Positions 42,869 through 53,908 of a stretch of DNA of 64,000 bases are shown in pieces; position 1 is the stretch's first letter, and each line of letters opens with the position of its first letter. The position numbers and the translations under genes are program-made. The notes below the pieces were generated by a model. The model was not told where the DNA came from. It was given only the letters and a program-made list of their open reading frames with translations, and did not search any database. Origin of the DNA: Sialis fuliginosa (taxonomy: Eukaryota > Arthropoda > Insecta > Megaloptera > Sialidae); NCBI GenBank assembly GCA_961205875.1, contig OY540810.1, forward strand, positions 39,432,001-39,496,000, in the 5' to 3' direction.

Positions 42869-43461
42869 CAGAGACTTGAACCGGAATTTATTTATGGTTC
42901 GGGTTCAAACATAAATTTCGGTTCGGGTTCGGTTTCAACATGTTGCAAACTATTTGGGTTCAAAAAACCGTTATTTTTTTAAGGTTGAGGTTCGGATTCG
43001 GGTTCAAGTTTGTAATTGAAAGAAAATTTCATTTGTTCGAAAAAAAATTATAATTAACAAATAAAACATTTTCTGATGAAAAAAAACATTAATAATAAAA
43101 TTACATTTTAAAGATTAAAATTTCGATTTTTCAGATTTTTTTTGCAAACTGAAATGTAATTCAGTTATAGAATTAAAAAGAAAGAAAAAAATATGTTTTC
43201 AGTACCTAGTTGACTTGATAAGAACCATGATACCATCAAATTCAAACAGATTTCTAGTATTAGTACATTTTATAATCGGAGGAAAATATTAAAATATTAA
43301 AAATAATTTATTGAACTTTTTAATTATCCATGAAAAGGTTCAGGTTCAGATTCAGGCTCATTGACTTTGAGATATAGCGGTTCGGTTCGGGTTCAGGTTA
43401 ATGAAAAATACGGTTTTTTTTGGGTTTACGGTTCAGGTTCGGGTTCAGGTTCAAATCTCCG
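42869..43461. mobile_element. hAT-like element with GGTTCGGGTTC arrays
   Basis: CAGAGACTTGAACC (42869) and GGTTCAAATCTCCG (to 43461) are inverted ends; flanks GTATCTTC and GAATCTTA agree at six of eight bases. Both subterminal regions carry degenerate GGTTCGGGTTC hexamer arrays (42895-43015 and 43336-43450), with the AT-rich core between. No transposase. Confidence 0.72.
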
Positions 43462-43989
43462 GAATCTTATCTTTTTTTGATGTCGGTTAACAAATGTTTA
43501 TTAATACAACTATAACTGTTAATGGTTAAGTTTATCTCCACAATTACGTTTACTTTTGTTATTAAGTTTCAGTTTGAAGGCATGCAGAGACAACTAATTG
43601 TAAGTTGAATTATGTTTCGTTCGCTAACAAATATTTGATTACTGTATTAGTTTTCATACATCTAATATAATTTCGTATATCATCCATTATAATATGTATA
43701 ATACATATGTTCAAACAAAAAGTTACATTCAAATATTTATTGTCAATACAACTGCGTTGTTTTCAAGAGAACCCCAAACAAATACACATAATATTTACAT
43801 ATATTATGTATAATAAAACATTGCTAAATATTTATATTAGGATGAAAATTATGAGAATGTATTGTTATATAACTTATATACATAACTGTTATAGGCAAAA
43901 CATAAAAACATTTTTTTTGGCATTTTAAAAAAAACTTTAGATAATCTGTAGGCAACGTAGGATATATATGTATATATTTTAAATTGTTC
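43462..43989. other. Unassigned intronic DNA
   Basis: AT-rich; short frames only. Confidence 0.35.
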
Positions 43990-44775
43990 ATTTTTTTTAT
44001 GTACTATGGGCTTCAGAAGTCGTCTGCCACCGTAAAGGTCAGAATCGTTTACAACAGATTCCAAAATATTAATGTCCGCTATTATAAAGTAGCTAGCAAA
44101 ATTTGCTAGCTAGCAAGCACTTTCCAATTAGGTTTGTAACCTATCTGACAGTTCTCCTTTAGTTTCATGAAATGTTTGACAAGTTTCGCGCACGCATGGT
44201 ATGTAAACACCAATGGTATTAAAACAGTGGCGATATTATGAAAATTATTTTGTACGGTCAGAGTCGCCAACTGTGTTACAATAAGTTGAAGAATCACTGC
44301 TCTAAATTTCATAGCTAATCCATAGATAATATCACAGAATTCATACCTCATTTGAAAGTGCTTGCTAGCTAGCAAATTTGCTAGCTCCTTTATAATACCG
44401 AACATAAGACAAACATAATCGGTTATCTTTTTCTAAGATGGAGCTTATATAGTTACATCATTTTAAATAAAAACACAAATATACGTCCATTTCATTAATT
44501 AATTTTATATCAAGTTTAACATATTTAAATACTAAAATTCGGAATATCAAATATTTACTTATTACCACAAAATTTACTTATACAATTTTCAATAGATTAC
44601 ATAATAATTTAATCACACATAGAGTACTTCTTTATGTAACAAATGAGTTTCAAAATATCTGTCTTTGTTTGGTACATGGAGAAATGATTTAAATAATATA
44701 ATAATCAAATGGGAGGAGCCAACTATGTTTGTGATAAGTGAATTTGAATGAAAACTGAACGACCATTTCTGCATG
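43990..44775 (+). repeat. Element R, copy 2
   Basis: Shows GGCTTCAGAAGTCGTCTGCC, TCGGTTATCTTTTTCTAAG, GGAGCTTATATAGTTACATC, ATACGTCCATTTCATTAA, GGTACATGGAGAAATGATT, AAATGGGAGGAGCCAACTAT and GTTTGTGATAAG. It is intact at both sites where copy 1 is interrupted but carries its own insertion at 44073-44404. Confidence 0.82.
44073..44404. mobile_element. MITE in R, TSD TAA, Harbinger-like size
   Basis: Inverted ends TGTCCGCTATTATAAAG and TGTTCGGTATTATAAAG (reverse read) continue into AGCTAGCAAATTTGCTAGCT and AGCAAGCACTTTC, about 45-50 bp. TAA flanks both sides (44070-44072, 44405-44407). The R copies at 25760 and 57448 read TATTAAGACAAACAT-like sequence with no break, which fixes the 3-bp duplication. 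Non-coding; a minus-strand frame of 99 codons covers it without homology. Confidence 0.9.
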
Positions 44776-45069
44776 CGACTATACCTGCTATACACAAGCT
44801 ACCTGCTATACGATATACACAAGAAATTTCATTTGTTTTTCAATTTTTTTCCAAATGTGTTATTTTTGCTCAACATTATTGATTTTAGTGTATAAAATAC
44901 TTAAATTAATTTATTTTTGTCTATGTTTTGAAAGTAGGTGCACAAAAAACATTTTTTTAGTAAAAAGGCCGTTTTTTTCAAAAACATTCAAATAAAATGC
45001 CTGAATTACTAACTTCTTCTTTTAATTTTCTTTATCAAGAAAATTTTCGCTAGTATGACTCCACTTATA
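44776..45069. other. Unassigned intronic DNA
   Basis: Nothing recognised. Confidence 0.35.
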
Positions 45070-45461
45070 CAGTGTATTCCAAGTTGATTAAGCCATAGGA
45101 ATTTTAACATGGGGACAATTAGAAATGTTGTAGTAACCTTTGGTCAAATTTAACAATGTGTCATTAGTGCATTTTGAAATGCCGCCTCGAAACTAACTGA
45201 TAAATTCTAAATTAATCAACAGTATTTTGTTCTCAACTTTAATTTCATTTAATTTAATTTAAGCATCCTAGATAAAATTATAATAATATTTTTGGCAGAT
45301 ATAAATTTGAAAACAAAATACTAATTACAATTTTATTAAATTTTGTGACGGCATTTCAAAATGCACCAATCACACATAGTTAAATTTGACCAAAGGTTAC
45401 TACAACACTTCTAATTGCCCCCATGTTAAGTTTCCTAAGTCAATCAACTTGGAATACACTG
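45070..45461. mobile_element. Foldback MITE, CAGTGTATTCCAAGTTG family, copy 2
   Basis: Complete copy with TA flanks (45068-45069, 45462-45463): CAGTGTATTCCAAGTTGATT and CAACTTGGAATACACTG. It is close to the 37939 copy, including GAAATGCCGCCTCGAAACTA and ATGCACCAATCACACAT. Confidence 0.93.
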
Positions 45462-46008
45462 TATATTTAAAAAATTGATGATTTAAGTCATTTAAGATCG
45501 GTGGTGTCTGTATTTCGATAAATAATTTCCAAATGAAATCAATAAAAAGTAAATATTACACTTTTTAATCGAGGTAACAACGGTTCTAATATGGTCGTTA
45601 AAATACACTATTTAATTTTTCTAATGAAATAAGGTAGAGTGAAATACATAAGAATAAACTTTTAAAGTTTATTTAATTAATATGATTTTTGTTTAAATGA
45701 TAAATATTTATAATTTATACACACTCAAACATTTCAAAATTACTTACCATCAAAGTTTTTCAATTATCTCTAGCCATCGTATCACAATCTTAATTGAAAA
45801 AGTTTCACTTAACCAAAGTAAAATCTTAAAATTAATTGTCTGAATTATAAAAATTCATTTCTGAGTTACAAAAACATCAAATTCTTCATATTGTGTTTTA
45901 TAGTAAAAATTTTAATTTATTTTATTTTCATTATAATATTTTTAAATAATTAAGATTTTATCGAGAATAAAGGAACAAATCACATACCTCAATGACTAAT
46001 GTTCGGTA
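45462..46008. other. Unassigned intronic DNA
   Basis: AT-rich; nothing recognised. Confidence 0.35.
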
Positions 46009-46313
46009 AAGTACTGACTGGCACCGGTCATTGATTATACCCCAGTGTTGGACTCTTATTTAATTAAATTTGATTACATACTGTCATTACTGAATCATAA
46101 TATATAGAAACTTAATTGTAAAACAGCTTAATTTGATGATTATCGGCCAATAGGTGAAAAAAAGGTGAACATTTAAACTAATTGTTAGTCTAATCTATTT
46201 ATTAATTATTATATTATCATAGCATCTGCTTTACATTGTTTCAAATTTTATGATTCTTTATTTTACATTTTTTTCAATCCCAATCTTAAAGCGACGAAGA
46301 CTGGTGTCAGGTA
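46009..46313 (+). mobile_element. AGGTACTGGCACCA-family MITE, deleted copy
   Basis: Left end AAGTACTGACTGGCACCGG carries a small duplication; right end is ACTGGTGTCAGGTA. The central ATAGCGGCC and CATGAGTTCATGAG blocks are missing. More diverged than the other copies, so probably older. Confidence 0.75.
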
Positions 46314-46359
46314 AGGCATTTTTCTCTGGAGCAAAAGCTTAGCTAACGTTATCTGTGAT

Positions 46360-46724
46360 AGAATATATTTTGTAACGTTAGGTAACATAAAGAATAAGCA
46401 GAGACGATAATAGTAAATCAAGTTGGAAAAAAGTTTGTCACCAGCGCGTTCTTTTGCAATACACTGCCTAAACAGTTAAATATTGAACAAAATAATGTAG
46501 TAAAACATTGTGTAGAATCAAAAGATCTAAAATAAAGTCCGCAATACCATATAACTAACTTTTATATTTAAGCCACAATGACTGCTTTTATGTTACAAAG
46601 AAAATTAAAAAAATGTTTGGGTTTTGTTTACGTGGACTTATGACCTGCAAAACATTAATCATTTCATCGTCGTAAGTATTTAAGGTAGATATAATTTGCC
46701 CTTTACAGCAGTGGGAACAGCTAG
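46360..46724 (+). mobile_element. Helitron-type element, group A, 5'-truncated
   Basis: Begins within GTAACGTTAGGTAACATAA, continues AGCAGAGACGATAATAGT, CAATACACTGCCTAAACAG, AGCCACAATGACTGCTTTTA and TGACCTGCAAAACATTAATC, and ends CAGCTAG|T directly after CAGCAGTGGGAA, so the terminal hairpin is deleted but the CTAG is kept. Confidence 0.75.
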
Positions 46725-47335
46725 TTATGTATAAATGACAACCCACTAACAGTTCTAATCAATAATAAAAAAAATTTAAAATAAAAGTTGCAGAAAACGT
46801 TATTTTCTATAATTTGTGTTTAATTATTTTTTAAATTATTTCATTAATTAGCTAGTAAGATTTGTTTTATATAAGTCCCGTGGCACACACAAGTAAGTTT
46901 TATTCAATTAAAATTAAAGAATAAAAGGATTATTTTTTTATGTTTGAATTATACCAACAATTTCAAAAAAGAATTAGCCATAAAGCCATAATAAATATAA
47001 GTATGCATATAAAAAAAACCCTGTATATTTTACAAATATATGTAAATTTATATCACCAAATCCAGTGAACATAATGAAGCGTTAAAAGCTGGTATCTGAA
47101 GTATTCAGCTATTTTTATTGCCGTTTATTTTAAAATATTCCACCAAGGGATATTTAATCTGCAATGTTCTAAGGGCTTCACAACATCACTTTATCTCCAT
47201 TTGTGATTTATGCTAATCTACATTTGGTGGCTCTTATTTATTTTTATTTGCAACAAGTTCAGAGACGTATTTGTATTATAAAGAGTATTTATGACTTCAT
47301 TTGTGTATGCAAATTATGAAGAAGTTTTGAATGAT
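46725..47335. other. Unassigned intronic DNA
   Basis: No repeat copy found; bases 47040-47330 are of mixed complexity and could be single-copy. Confidence 0.35.
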
Positions 47336-47395
47336 AGTGTACTTAAAGATGCCAACTGCAATACGCAACGAAACGTTAAATTTAACAGATAGGTG
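47336..47395 (+). ncRNA. Diverged hammerhead-like motif, Penelope type
   Basis: AAGATGCCAACTGCAATACG, then CAACGAAACGTT aligns with the minus strand of the motif at 21470-21575 (AAGATGTCCACTGCAATGTG, then TAACGAAACGTT). GAAAC and the following self-pairing GTTAAATTTAAC (helix III) are kept. The first core reads CTTAAAGA instead of CTGAAGA and helix I is not evident, so this is a remnant. Confidence 0.45.
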
Positions 47396-47919
47396 TAGCT
47401 TATTTCGAATTTAGAAATCAATACCAGGGTTGCTATTTATATTTCTAGCATTGGCAATATTGAGTGTGCCAAGTGCCATCTGACGTTTTCATTGAAAACT
47501 AGTCATTATTAAATATAACCTTCATCAGAACATTTTGTAAGTTGTTTTGAGTTGTTTACAGTTACTTGAAAAAGTCATCTCGGGCAAAGAACGGAATTAA
47601 CTCGTGAACATTTTCGTGCGATTATTTTTCATAACTCTGAAAATAGTGATTACATTTTATGTACGCAAAAGTCCGCACATAAAACGGTATAAAAACCCCC
47701 AAAAAATAAAAAGCTCACATTTGCATAAGGTCACTTTTGAAGTAGAGGATAAGACGAGCTTAATCCTAAATTTTCATACAAATCGATGCATGTTCAAAAA
47801 ATTGTCAGGTTTTTCAAAATTTTACCTTCATTTACTGGACTATAATTATATTTACAAATAACATTTCTAATTATTAATATTGACTTTATACACGCCGCTG
47901 GAATAGATAGTTCCAATAG
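47396..47919. other. Unassigned intronic DNA
   Basis: A short frame at 47604-47861 has no domain. Bases 47440-47600 have mixed composition; nothing recognised. Confidence 0.35.
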
Positions 47920-48413
47920 GAATGATGCCTAATTTTTAAAAACTATTTTATGATGATCTTACGTGTCTCCTATTTCCAAAAATCACAAAAATTAATTCTT
48001 TTAAAATTAATTTTGAATTTGACACCAAAACGCTCGCAAGTGTCATAGTGCATTTTTGACGTCAGGCCTATGTAAACACTCCTTGTCAACACTAATAAAT
48101 CCTTGTTCCATCGCTAATGTTTCTCGGTTTTAGTTTTGGTAACACAAAACTGAGCAAATTGATAATTTAAAACCATAAAATAATTTATAAACAGTGCAGA
48201 TATTAATGAAACAAAAATTATGTTTACTTAGCCGTGACGTCATCCACTCTGACATGGCGGATTGCTGTATTATGTGTTTTTATTTTAACAAAAATCATAT
48301 TAATCTCGCTTTTAATATAAAAATAAATACATTTTTTAGAATTCTTTTTAACCTATTTCATTAATTAAATTCATAATTTCAGTGATATTTTGTAACTAGC
48401 ATCATGCCTATTG
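47920..48413 (+). mobile_element. Harbinger element fragment (non-coding part)
   Basis: Matches 29062-29590 of the Harbinger element: GGAATGATGCCTAATTTTTA, CCTTGTTCCATCGCTAATG, GTGACGTCATCCACTCTGAC, CATGGCGGATTGCTGTATT and TTTCAGTGATATTTTG. It stops just after ATGCCTATT, the presumed start of the transposase exon, and lacks both terminal repeats. Confidence 0.8.
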
Positions 48414-48713
48414 GTGTAAAATAAATAAAAACAAGAACAGTTTTGATTTATCTCTATTCACGCTAGCTAAATTTACTTACTATATAAACTTAATGTTGTG
48501 TGTTTAAGTTTTGATTCATAATTTAGATTTGGAATGTTTTATTCATTTGGATTTATTTTTACAACAAATGTGGTTTGCTACGAGTACTATCTCGTATTTG
48601 CATTCAAAAGTTACTAAAGTTGTCACTTGGTAAACTATGTACCTACCATGTTCATTGGCGACCATTTGGAATATATACATTATACATTTGCATAGTGTAC
48701 AGGCAGTGGCGCC
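48414..48713. other. Unassigned intronic DNA
   Basis: Nothing recognised until the TGTACAGG target of the next element. Confidence 0.35.
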
Positions 48714-48773
48714 GACTTGTTAAAAATATTGGGGGGGGGGGCAATTTTTTTGGATTCCCTTCTCTCTTATATA

Positions 48774-49620
48774 TAGTGTCCGACCGAACATTCGGCTTCG
48801 GCTTCGGCTTCGGCCACTTTCGGCCAAAATTTCACCTTCGGCTGAATAATCGGCTTCGGCCAAAATTAAGCCGAAGGTTTTACCGAAGCCGAAGGTTGAA
48901 ATATATAGTATAATATTGTACAGTTAAGTATTATTCTATGCGATATATATACGTTCCACAGAAAACCGCAAATAAAAAATCGCACGAAAAAAGACATATA
49001 TAGCTTACATTATAAAATAAGGATTAGATAGATAGATAAACTTTATTTTGGCGTTGTAAAAAGGATTAATAGCGTCAATGATACATTCTCTAATTTTCTA
49101 AAACCACGTACCTAAAATCAAATAATAAAAAAAGCAATGAGTTTAAATAAACAAAAATCGCATAATTTTTTTTTCTAAAAAATCATATTATACATCTGAT
49201 TGCCCCGGGGCAAGTTCCCTTCCTAACAGTAATCCCTGTTCGGTGAGGGGTGTGGTGTAACTGGCTGTATATAAAAAATGAGGTCAAAAAATATATATAT
49301 AAAAAAAAAATATTATACATAATCCCATTCTTTTTAAATCTTTTACTTTCGAAGATATAACCTATGAGCAGGGGGGAAAATATTTTTTCAATTTTTTTTT
49401 CCATTTTAATAACAACTAAACGTTTACATATTTAATTTTTTAAATGAAAAGTTAAAAACAGGTCATTACACATTGATTTTTTTTCATTTGTGAAAATTTT
49501 TAAAAATAAAAGACGAAAACAAAAACCTTCGGCTTCGGCTTCGGCCGAAGGTAACAAGAAAAGCCGAAGTTCGGCTTCGGCTTCTGCTTCGGCCAAAAAC
49601 TGACCTTCGGTCGGACACTA
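48774..49620. mobile_element. Inner hAT-like element with TTCGGC arrays
   Basis: TAGTGTCCGACCGAA and TTCGGTCGGACACTA are perfect inverted ends; CTTATATA is duplicated at 48766-48773 and 49621-49628. Both subterminal regions contain arrays of TTCGGC (forward at 48793-48895, both directions at 49527-49600) that can pair. The AT-rich core includes a short repeat-leader-like (GATA)n at 49027. No transposase. Confidence 0.92.
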
Positions 49621-49656
49621 CTTATATAAGACAAAATAATAATATCGTGAATGGGG

Positions 49657-50208
49657 CCAGTGGGCCCATCGATCTTTATCTAGTAACTTTTTGCTATTTC
49701 ATTTTGGATACTAATATAAGATTATATGACACAAAATACACAAAAATAAATTTTGCTCACTGGTCGTAAGATTTACTGTTTACGGGAAATAAGGATACAA
49801 AAGAAAGGACTGCAGAATGCTTCAAATTACACGAAATGAAGATTCTTGTTCTATGATTTAAAAAAAAAATCATGCGAATATACCTCCAAAAATGTATCCT
49901 TATCAATAAATAGCGTTTTTTTTAGTTTCATGTTTTAGTCGCAAGTACGTTTAACAGTAATATAACTGGCTATAGGTCTAAGGACACATATAAGAAAGTG
50001 TATTAACATTAACTTTTTTCTTATAAGTAAAATTCTGCAATCATTTATTTCGTATGGATAAAAATAATCAAAGTATATTTTTTGTGTTGTGTGTCATATA
50101 ATCTTACAGTATATTAGTGCCTAACTAAAAGTTAGTGCCTAAGTAAAAAAATAAAGAACAAAAAAATACTAGATAAAAATCGACGGACCAACTGGCCCCA
50201 TATAGTCC
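49657..50208. mobile_element. Inverted-repeat element, ATGGGGCCAGT ends
   Basis: ATGGGGCCAGTGGGCCCATC, then GATCTTTATCTAGTA on the left is inverted on the right (TACTAGATAAAAATCGACGG, then ACCAACTGGCCCCAT). A second matching block, ACTAATATAAGATTATATGA, lies inside each arm, so arms reach roughly 150 bp with gaps. Target duplication is unclear. Confidence 0.75.
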
Positions 50209-50214
50209 CGGTCT

Positions 50215-50360
50215 AAATTATTATTGGTTGATACTGGAAATCGATTACACTTATTAATACTAAACCGATTATCAAATTTCACAACTGCATCATAATAGGT
50301 TTTCAAGATATTAAATAAAAACTAATTTTCGAAAAATCTTCGGAGTGTTATGTAGCTCCT
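50215..50360 (-). repeat. Paralogue of the hammerhead unit's insertion site
   Basis: The reverse complement reads GAAATTTGATAATCGGTTTA, GTATTAATAAGTGTAATCG, ATTTCCAGTATCAACC, nearly the same as 21385-21440, and has no hammerhead insert. Homology stops shortly after CAACCAAT. Confidence 0.7.
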
Positions 50361-50427
50361 TTATGAAAAAATTTCGGATACATGTTAATATAGAGTTTTT
50401 TGATTAAAATATTTTTCTCAATTAATA

Positions 50428-51253
50428 GTGGAGTCATATAACCGATTTTTTGTTTTGAATAAAACAATCTCTCCCTACAGTTATTTTATGATTTCAAAAT
50501 GTTCTAGAGATCAAGAGAAGTTCATAACTGAGTTTGTGGATTAATCCGTTTTCCGCGCGGTACTTTTTTCACGACTTTTCCGAAAAATCATCGATTTTTC
50601 CTGTTTGCGGTTCGATTTTTCGCGAATATCTCGGCTTCTACTTGATCAATATCGACCAAAATAGGGACACTTGTAAGGAACCCCTCTATCGATCTGTGGG
50701 AGGCGGAATAATATAACTTAATTTATAACCTCAAAAAAAATTACAAACTGCGCATATAAGAGATTTTTTATTTTTTCTCAATTTCTTTGCAACAAGTATG
50801 AATATTTTGATGAAAATAAGGAAAAATGTACCTCTTATGATTCTTAATAAACCTACCAAGTTTGATTTCAAAATATTCAAAATTGCCGCCAAAATTTATA
50901 TTTAAAAAAAAAAAATTGATTGATCTTTGGGCAAACCATCGTAGAGCAATTTTGTTTATCTCAAATTGTAGGGTATTTTATGCCCTTTTAAATGAGGTAT
51001 ATTTACTTACCCATACATTCTGAAACAAAAAATTATTAAGATTTTTCTGAATTGTTTTTTGCTTTTTCGGATTGTTGCCGTAAATACATTTTTCCCGCTT
51101 AACTTTCATTATTGTTCAAAACAAATTACAAAATTTAAAATATAGTTAAAAGTTAAGTGTTTGAAACAAATTTAACATATTTTTTTAAATATATTTTATT
51201 TGAAGTAGGGAGAGTTTGTTTTATTAAAAAAAAAATCGGTTATATGACTCCAC
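50428..51253. mobile_element. Inverted-repeat element, GTGGAGTCATATAACCG ends
   Basis: GTGGAGTCATATAACCGATT is inverted at the right end, and the match continues through TAAAACAATCTCTCCCTAC, about 50 bp. TA flanks both sides (50426-50427, 51254-51255). The interior has TTCGCGAATATCTCGGCTTC and an unexplained 60-codon frame. Confidence 0.85.
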
Positions 51254-51431
51254 TATAACTGTTAAAGTTTGGCACGACAGTACTGAATCAACAGTATTGT
51301 AAGTTCTAGTTGACGGTGCCGTATACTTTTCATATACTTTTATTATAGTCAACTACACAGGCAGAAAACTTAGCCGACGGTAATATTAGGGGGTATTGAG
51401 CCCCTCAAGCCACATGTAGTCGGCGCCCATG

Positions 51432-51640
51432 TGTACAGGGTGTTTGGTTCGGCGATACGAATATTTTGAAGGAAGGTAGAATGAGTCATTTGGAAGTGAT
51501 TTAAGCAAATATACCTATATACAAAATTTATGACTCGCTATAACTCAAAACACCGGGCTAAAAAATTGCAACTAAGTAACTAATAATATGTAAGGATATG
51601 TAATCGACAGCTACTCAAAAGGGCACGTGCTAAAATAAAT
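51432..51640 (+). repeat. ACAGGGTG-class repeat end
   Basis: TGTACAGGGTGTTTGGTTCG opens a sequence with no partner end in the window. It was split by the hAT element at its first bases. Confidence 0.45.
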
Positions 51641-52366
51641 CGTGGTTTGTATTGTTATAGTTTTTATAGGAGTGGTCTACGCATGTATGCCGCGCGCCTA
51701 ACAGAGGGTTAACAATCTAAAGAATACCGGCCTGTGATCATTCCCTCCGCCCTGCGTTTACTCGGCACGCTCCCTCCTTCCCGCACGCCTCGACACGGAT
51801 TCACATCGCGCGAATAATATGTTCTCATATTTATATTTCACGATATTTTCTAAACTATAAGACCAAATTGAATGTTGTAAAGGGGAAATTATGTCTACAT
51901 TAAGTACTTATGACGATGAAATCATTTATTTCGATAAGGATTAATGTTTTGCAGGTCATAAGTAAACAAAACCCAAATATTTTAAATTTTCTTTGTAACA
52001 TAAAAGTAGTCATTGTGGCTTAAATATAAAAGTCAGACATATGGTGTCGCTGACTTTATTGTAGATCTTTTGATTCTACACAATTCTTGAATACATTATT
52101 TTGTTCAATATTGAACGGTTTAGGCAGCGTATTATTGCAAAATAGCGCGCCGACGGCAAAATTTTTTCCGACTTGATTTACTATTATCGTCACTGCTTAG
52201 TTGTTATGTTACCTAACGTAACAAAATATAGCCTATAACCTAGCCAAAGAATGTACCTATGAATTAAAAAAGAAACCACGTAAATCGGATAAGTGGTTCT
52301 CGAGTGATAAACGCACTAACGGAGACAGACAGACAGAGAGACGTTGAGCTTTATATATATTAAGGA
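51641..52366 (-). mobile_element. Helitron-type element, group A, diverged copy
   Basis: The 5' end on the minus strand is at 52366 (A|TCCTTAATATATATAAAG, then CTCAACGTCTCTC). AACCACTTATCCGATTTACG, the ATTATTTTGTTCAATATTG block and the GC-rich patch (CCTCCGCCCTGCGTTTACTC, CGGCACGCTCCCTCC) follow. The 3' end is uncertain; GGTCTACGCATGTATGCCGC near 51672 may be the degraded hairpin. Confidence 0.8.
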
Positions 52367-52794
52367 TTCTTATCAAACAATCACTCATAACCTTTTAGAA
52401 AATAAGCTTGCATCTAGACTCCAAATATATATTCAGACAATAAGTGTCATATAGTGGTTCCAAAAACATTATTTAATATATAATATATTAATATCAAAAC
52501 TCTGGTAGAAACTAAATCTAAATACACGTATAGCTGTATTGTGTTAATTCTTTGTTAATAAGTCAGAATCTGCATATCTGCGCTTGTATGATTATAACCT
52601 GTGACTGACACGAACGTTGTCGGTATTACAGTAATCCTGTAAATTGTTGTCTCTGTGTACACAGACACATACGTCAGCAGGTATGTTTTCTTAGACGAGC
52701 TTCGTTGAAACAATTGATCAGTTGATGATGTATATATGTATATATGTAAACGATTAATTGAAGTTTTACATATGTAACACTATGTAAATAAATA
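52367..52794. other. Unassigned intronic DNA
   Basis: No gene; bases 52580-52690 are of mixed composition (CGAACGTTGTCGGTATTACA) with no copy elsewhere in the window. Confidence 0.35.
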
Positions 52795-53311
52795 AGGTAC
52801 TGGCACCAGTTATGGCCGCTATATGAGCAAGGTTTACTGTTTTTGTGATTGGAAGGCTTTTTTTGTAATTCTCATGAACTCATGTTACTAATAAAACAAG
52901 TAACTCTTTATTTAATCAATTTAATTACCAAAGTCCGCAAATATAATTTGGTTTTTAAATTATAGCCTTTTATTTTGTGTTTGTTTTTCTCCAGTAATGG
53001 GTAAAGTAAAATCAGATAAGTAATACAACACAAAAGATATAAAAGAAAGAATCGTTAAATTTGAAACAATGTAAAGCTGTTGCTATAGTATAATAATTAA
53101 TAAATAAATTATACTAATAATTAGTTTAAATATCCACCATTGACACCTATTGGCCGATTGTCATTAAATCACGCTTAAATCATAATTAAATGTATATCGA
53201 TTAATATTCAGAAATGGTAGTAATCAAATTTCAACAAATATTTCTAATTCAGTACATTTAATTTAAAAATAGTCATTACTGGTGTCATATTCAAGACTGG
53301 TGCCATTACCT
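52795..53311 (-). mobile_element. AGGTACTGGCACCA-family MITE, full copy
   Basis: Ends AGGTACTGGCACCAGTTATG and GACTGGTGCCATTACCT with TA on each side (52793-52794, 53312-53313). Same orientation as the 4634 copy. Confidence 0.9.
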
Positions 53312-53446
53312 TAGTCGGAGAGGGTTAAAAAATGGGAAAAACTAATTAATTTGCATGACAATTCTGTAGTTAGATAAAAGGTAGGTACATATAGCATATT
53401 TCAGAAATTTGTATGAGTAGATACATTTTTAGAAAAGAGTTTTTGA

Positions 53447-53908
53447 AGTTAAACTTCTTTAGATGCGTTTAGGGTGAAATTTTAGTAATACAACGAAATG
53501 CGTGTGCACCATGCAACGAAGATGAAAGTGAAGTTAGGTGTACATTAGGATGTGTCAAAAAATGCAATATTTTTTTTCTTCGCTTCCATTACGAAATAAG
53601 TTCGTTTATGACCTAACGAGTCTGAGAAAATATCACTTGAATTTTTATGAGACGAATATCCATTTTACTGATAAATTTAACCAAATGTTGAGTGTGTAGA
53701 ATATTTGATTCACTCGGCAATATTAGATTTAGTCAATTTAACCAAATTTTGGATTTCCCTTATTTGACCAAATATTTTCGTTAGATTTAATTATCAATAG
53801 TTAGTAAAAAAATTTACTATTTTATATTAATCTTTACATCAATAATTCAAGTAAAATAAACAAGATTCGTTGTTCGATTCATTATTTCTTTTTGACCTTA
53901 TTGATATC
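53447..53908 (+). repeat. TGAAGTTAAACTTCTTTAG repeat, then unassigned DNA
   Basis: Bases 53447-53555 (GAAGTTAAACTTCTTTAGAT, GTGAAATTTTAGTAATAC, AACGAAATGCG, GTGAAGTTAGGTGTAC) match 63669-63775 and the first part of 60571-60660. The remainder to 53908 has no recognised feature. Confidence 0.6.

Larger units (their letters stand above)
48714..51431. mobile_element. Outer hAT element containing three other elements
   Basis: Ends are CAGTGGCGCCGACT and AGTCGGCGCCCATG (12 of 14 match). The octamer TGTACAGG is duplicated perfectly at 48706-48713 and 51432-51439. It was itself inserted at an ACAGGGTGTTTGG element end. Inside lie a second hAT (48774-49620) and inverted-repeat elements at about 49657-50208 and 50428-51253. 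GGGGG runs sit next to both ends. No transposase remains. Confidence 0.93.
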
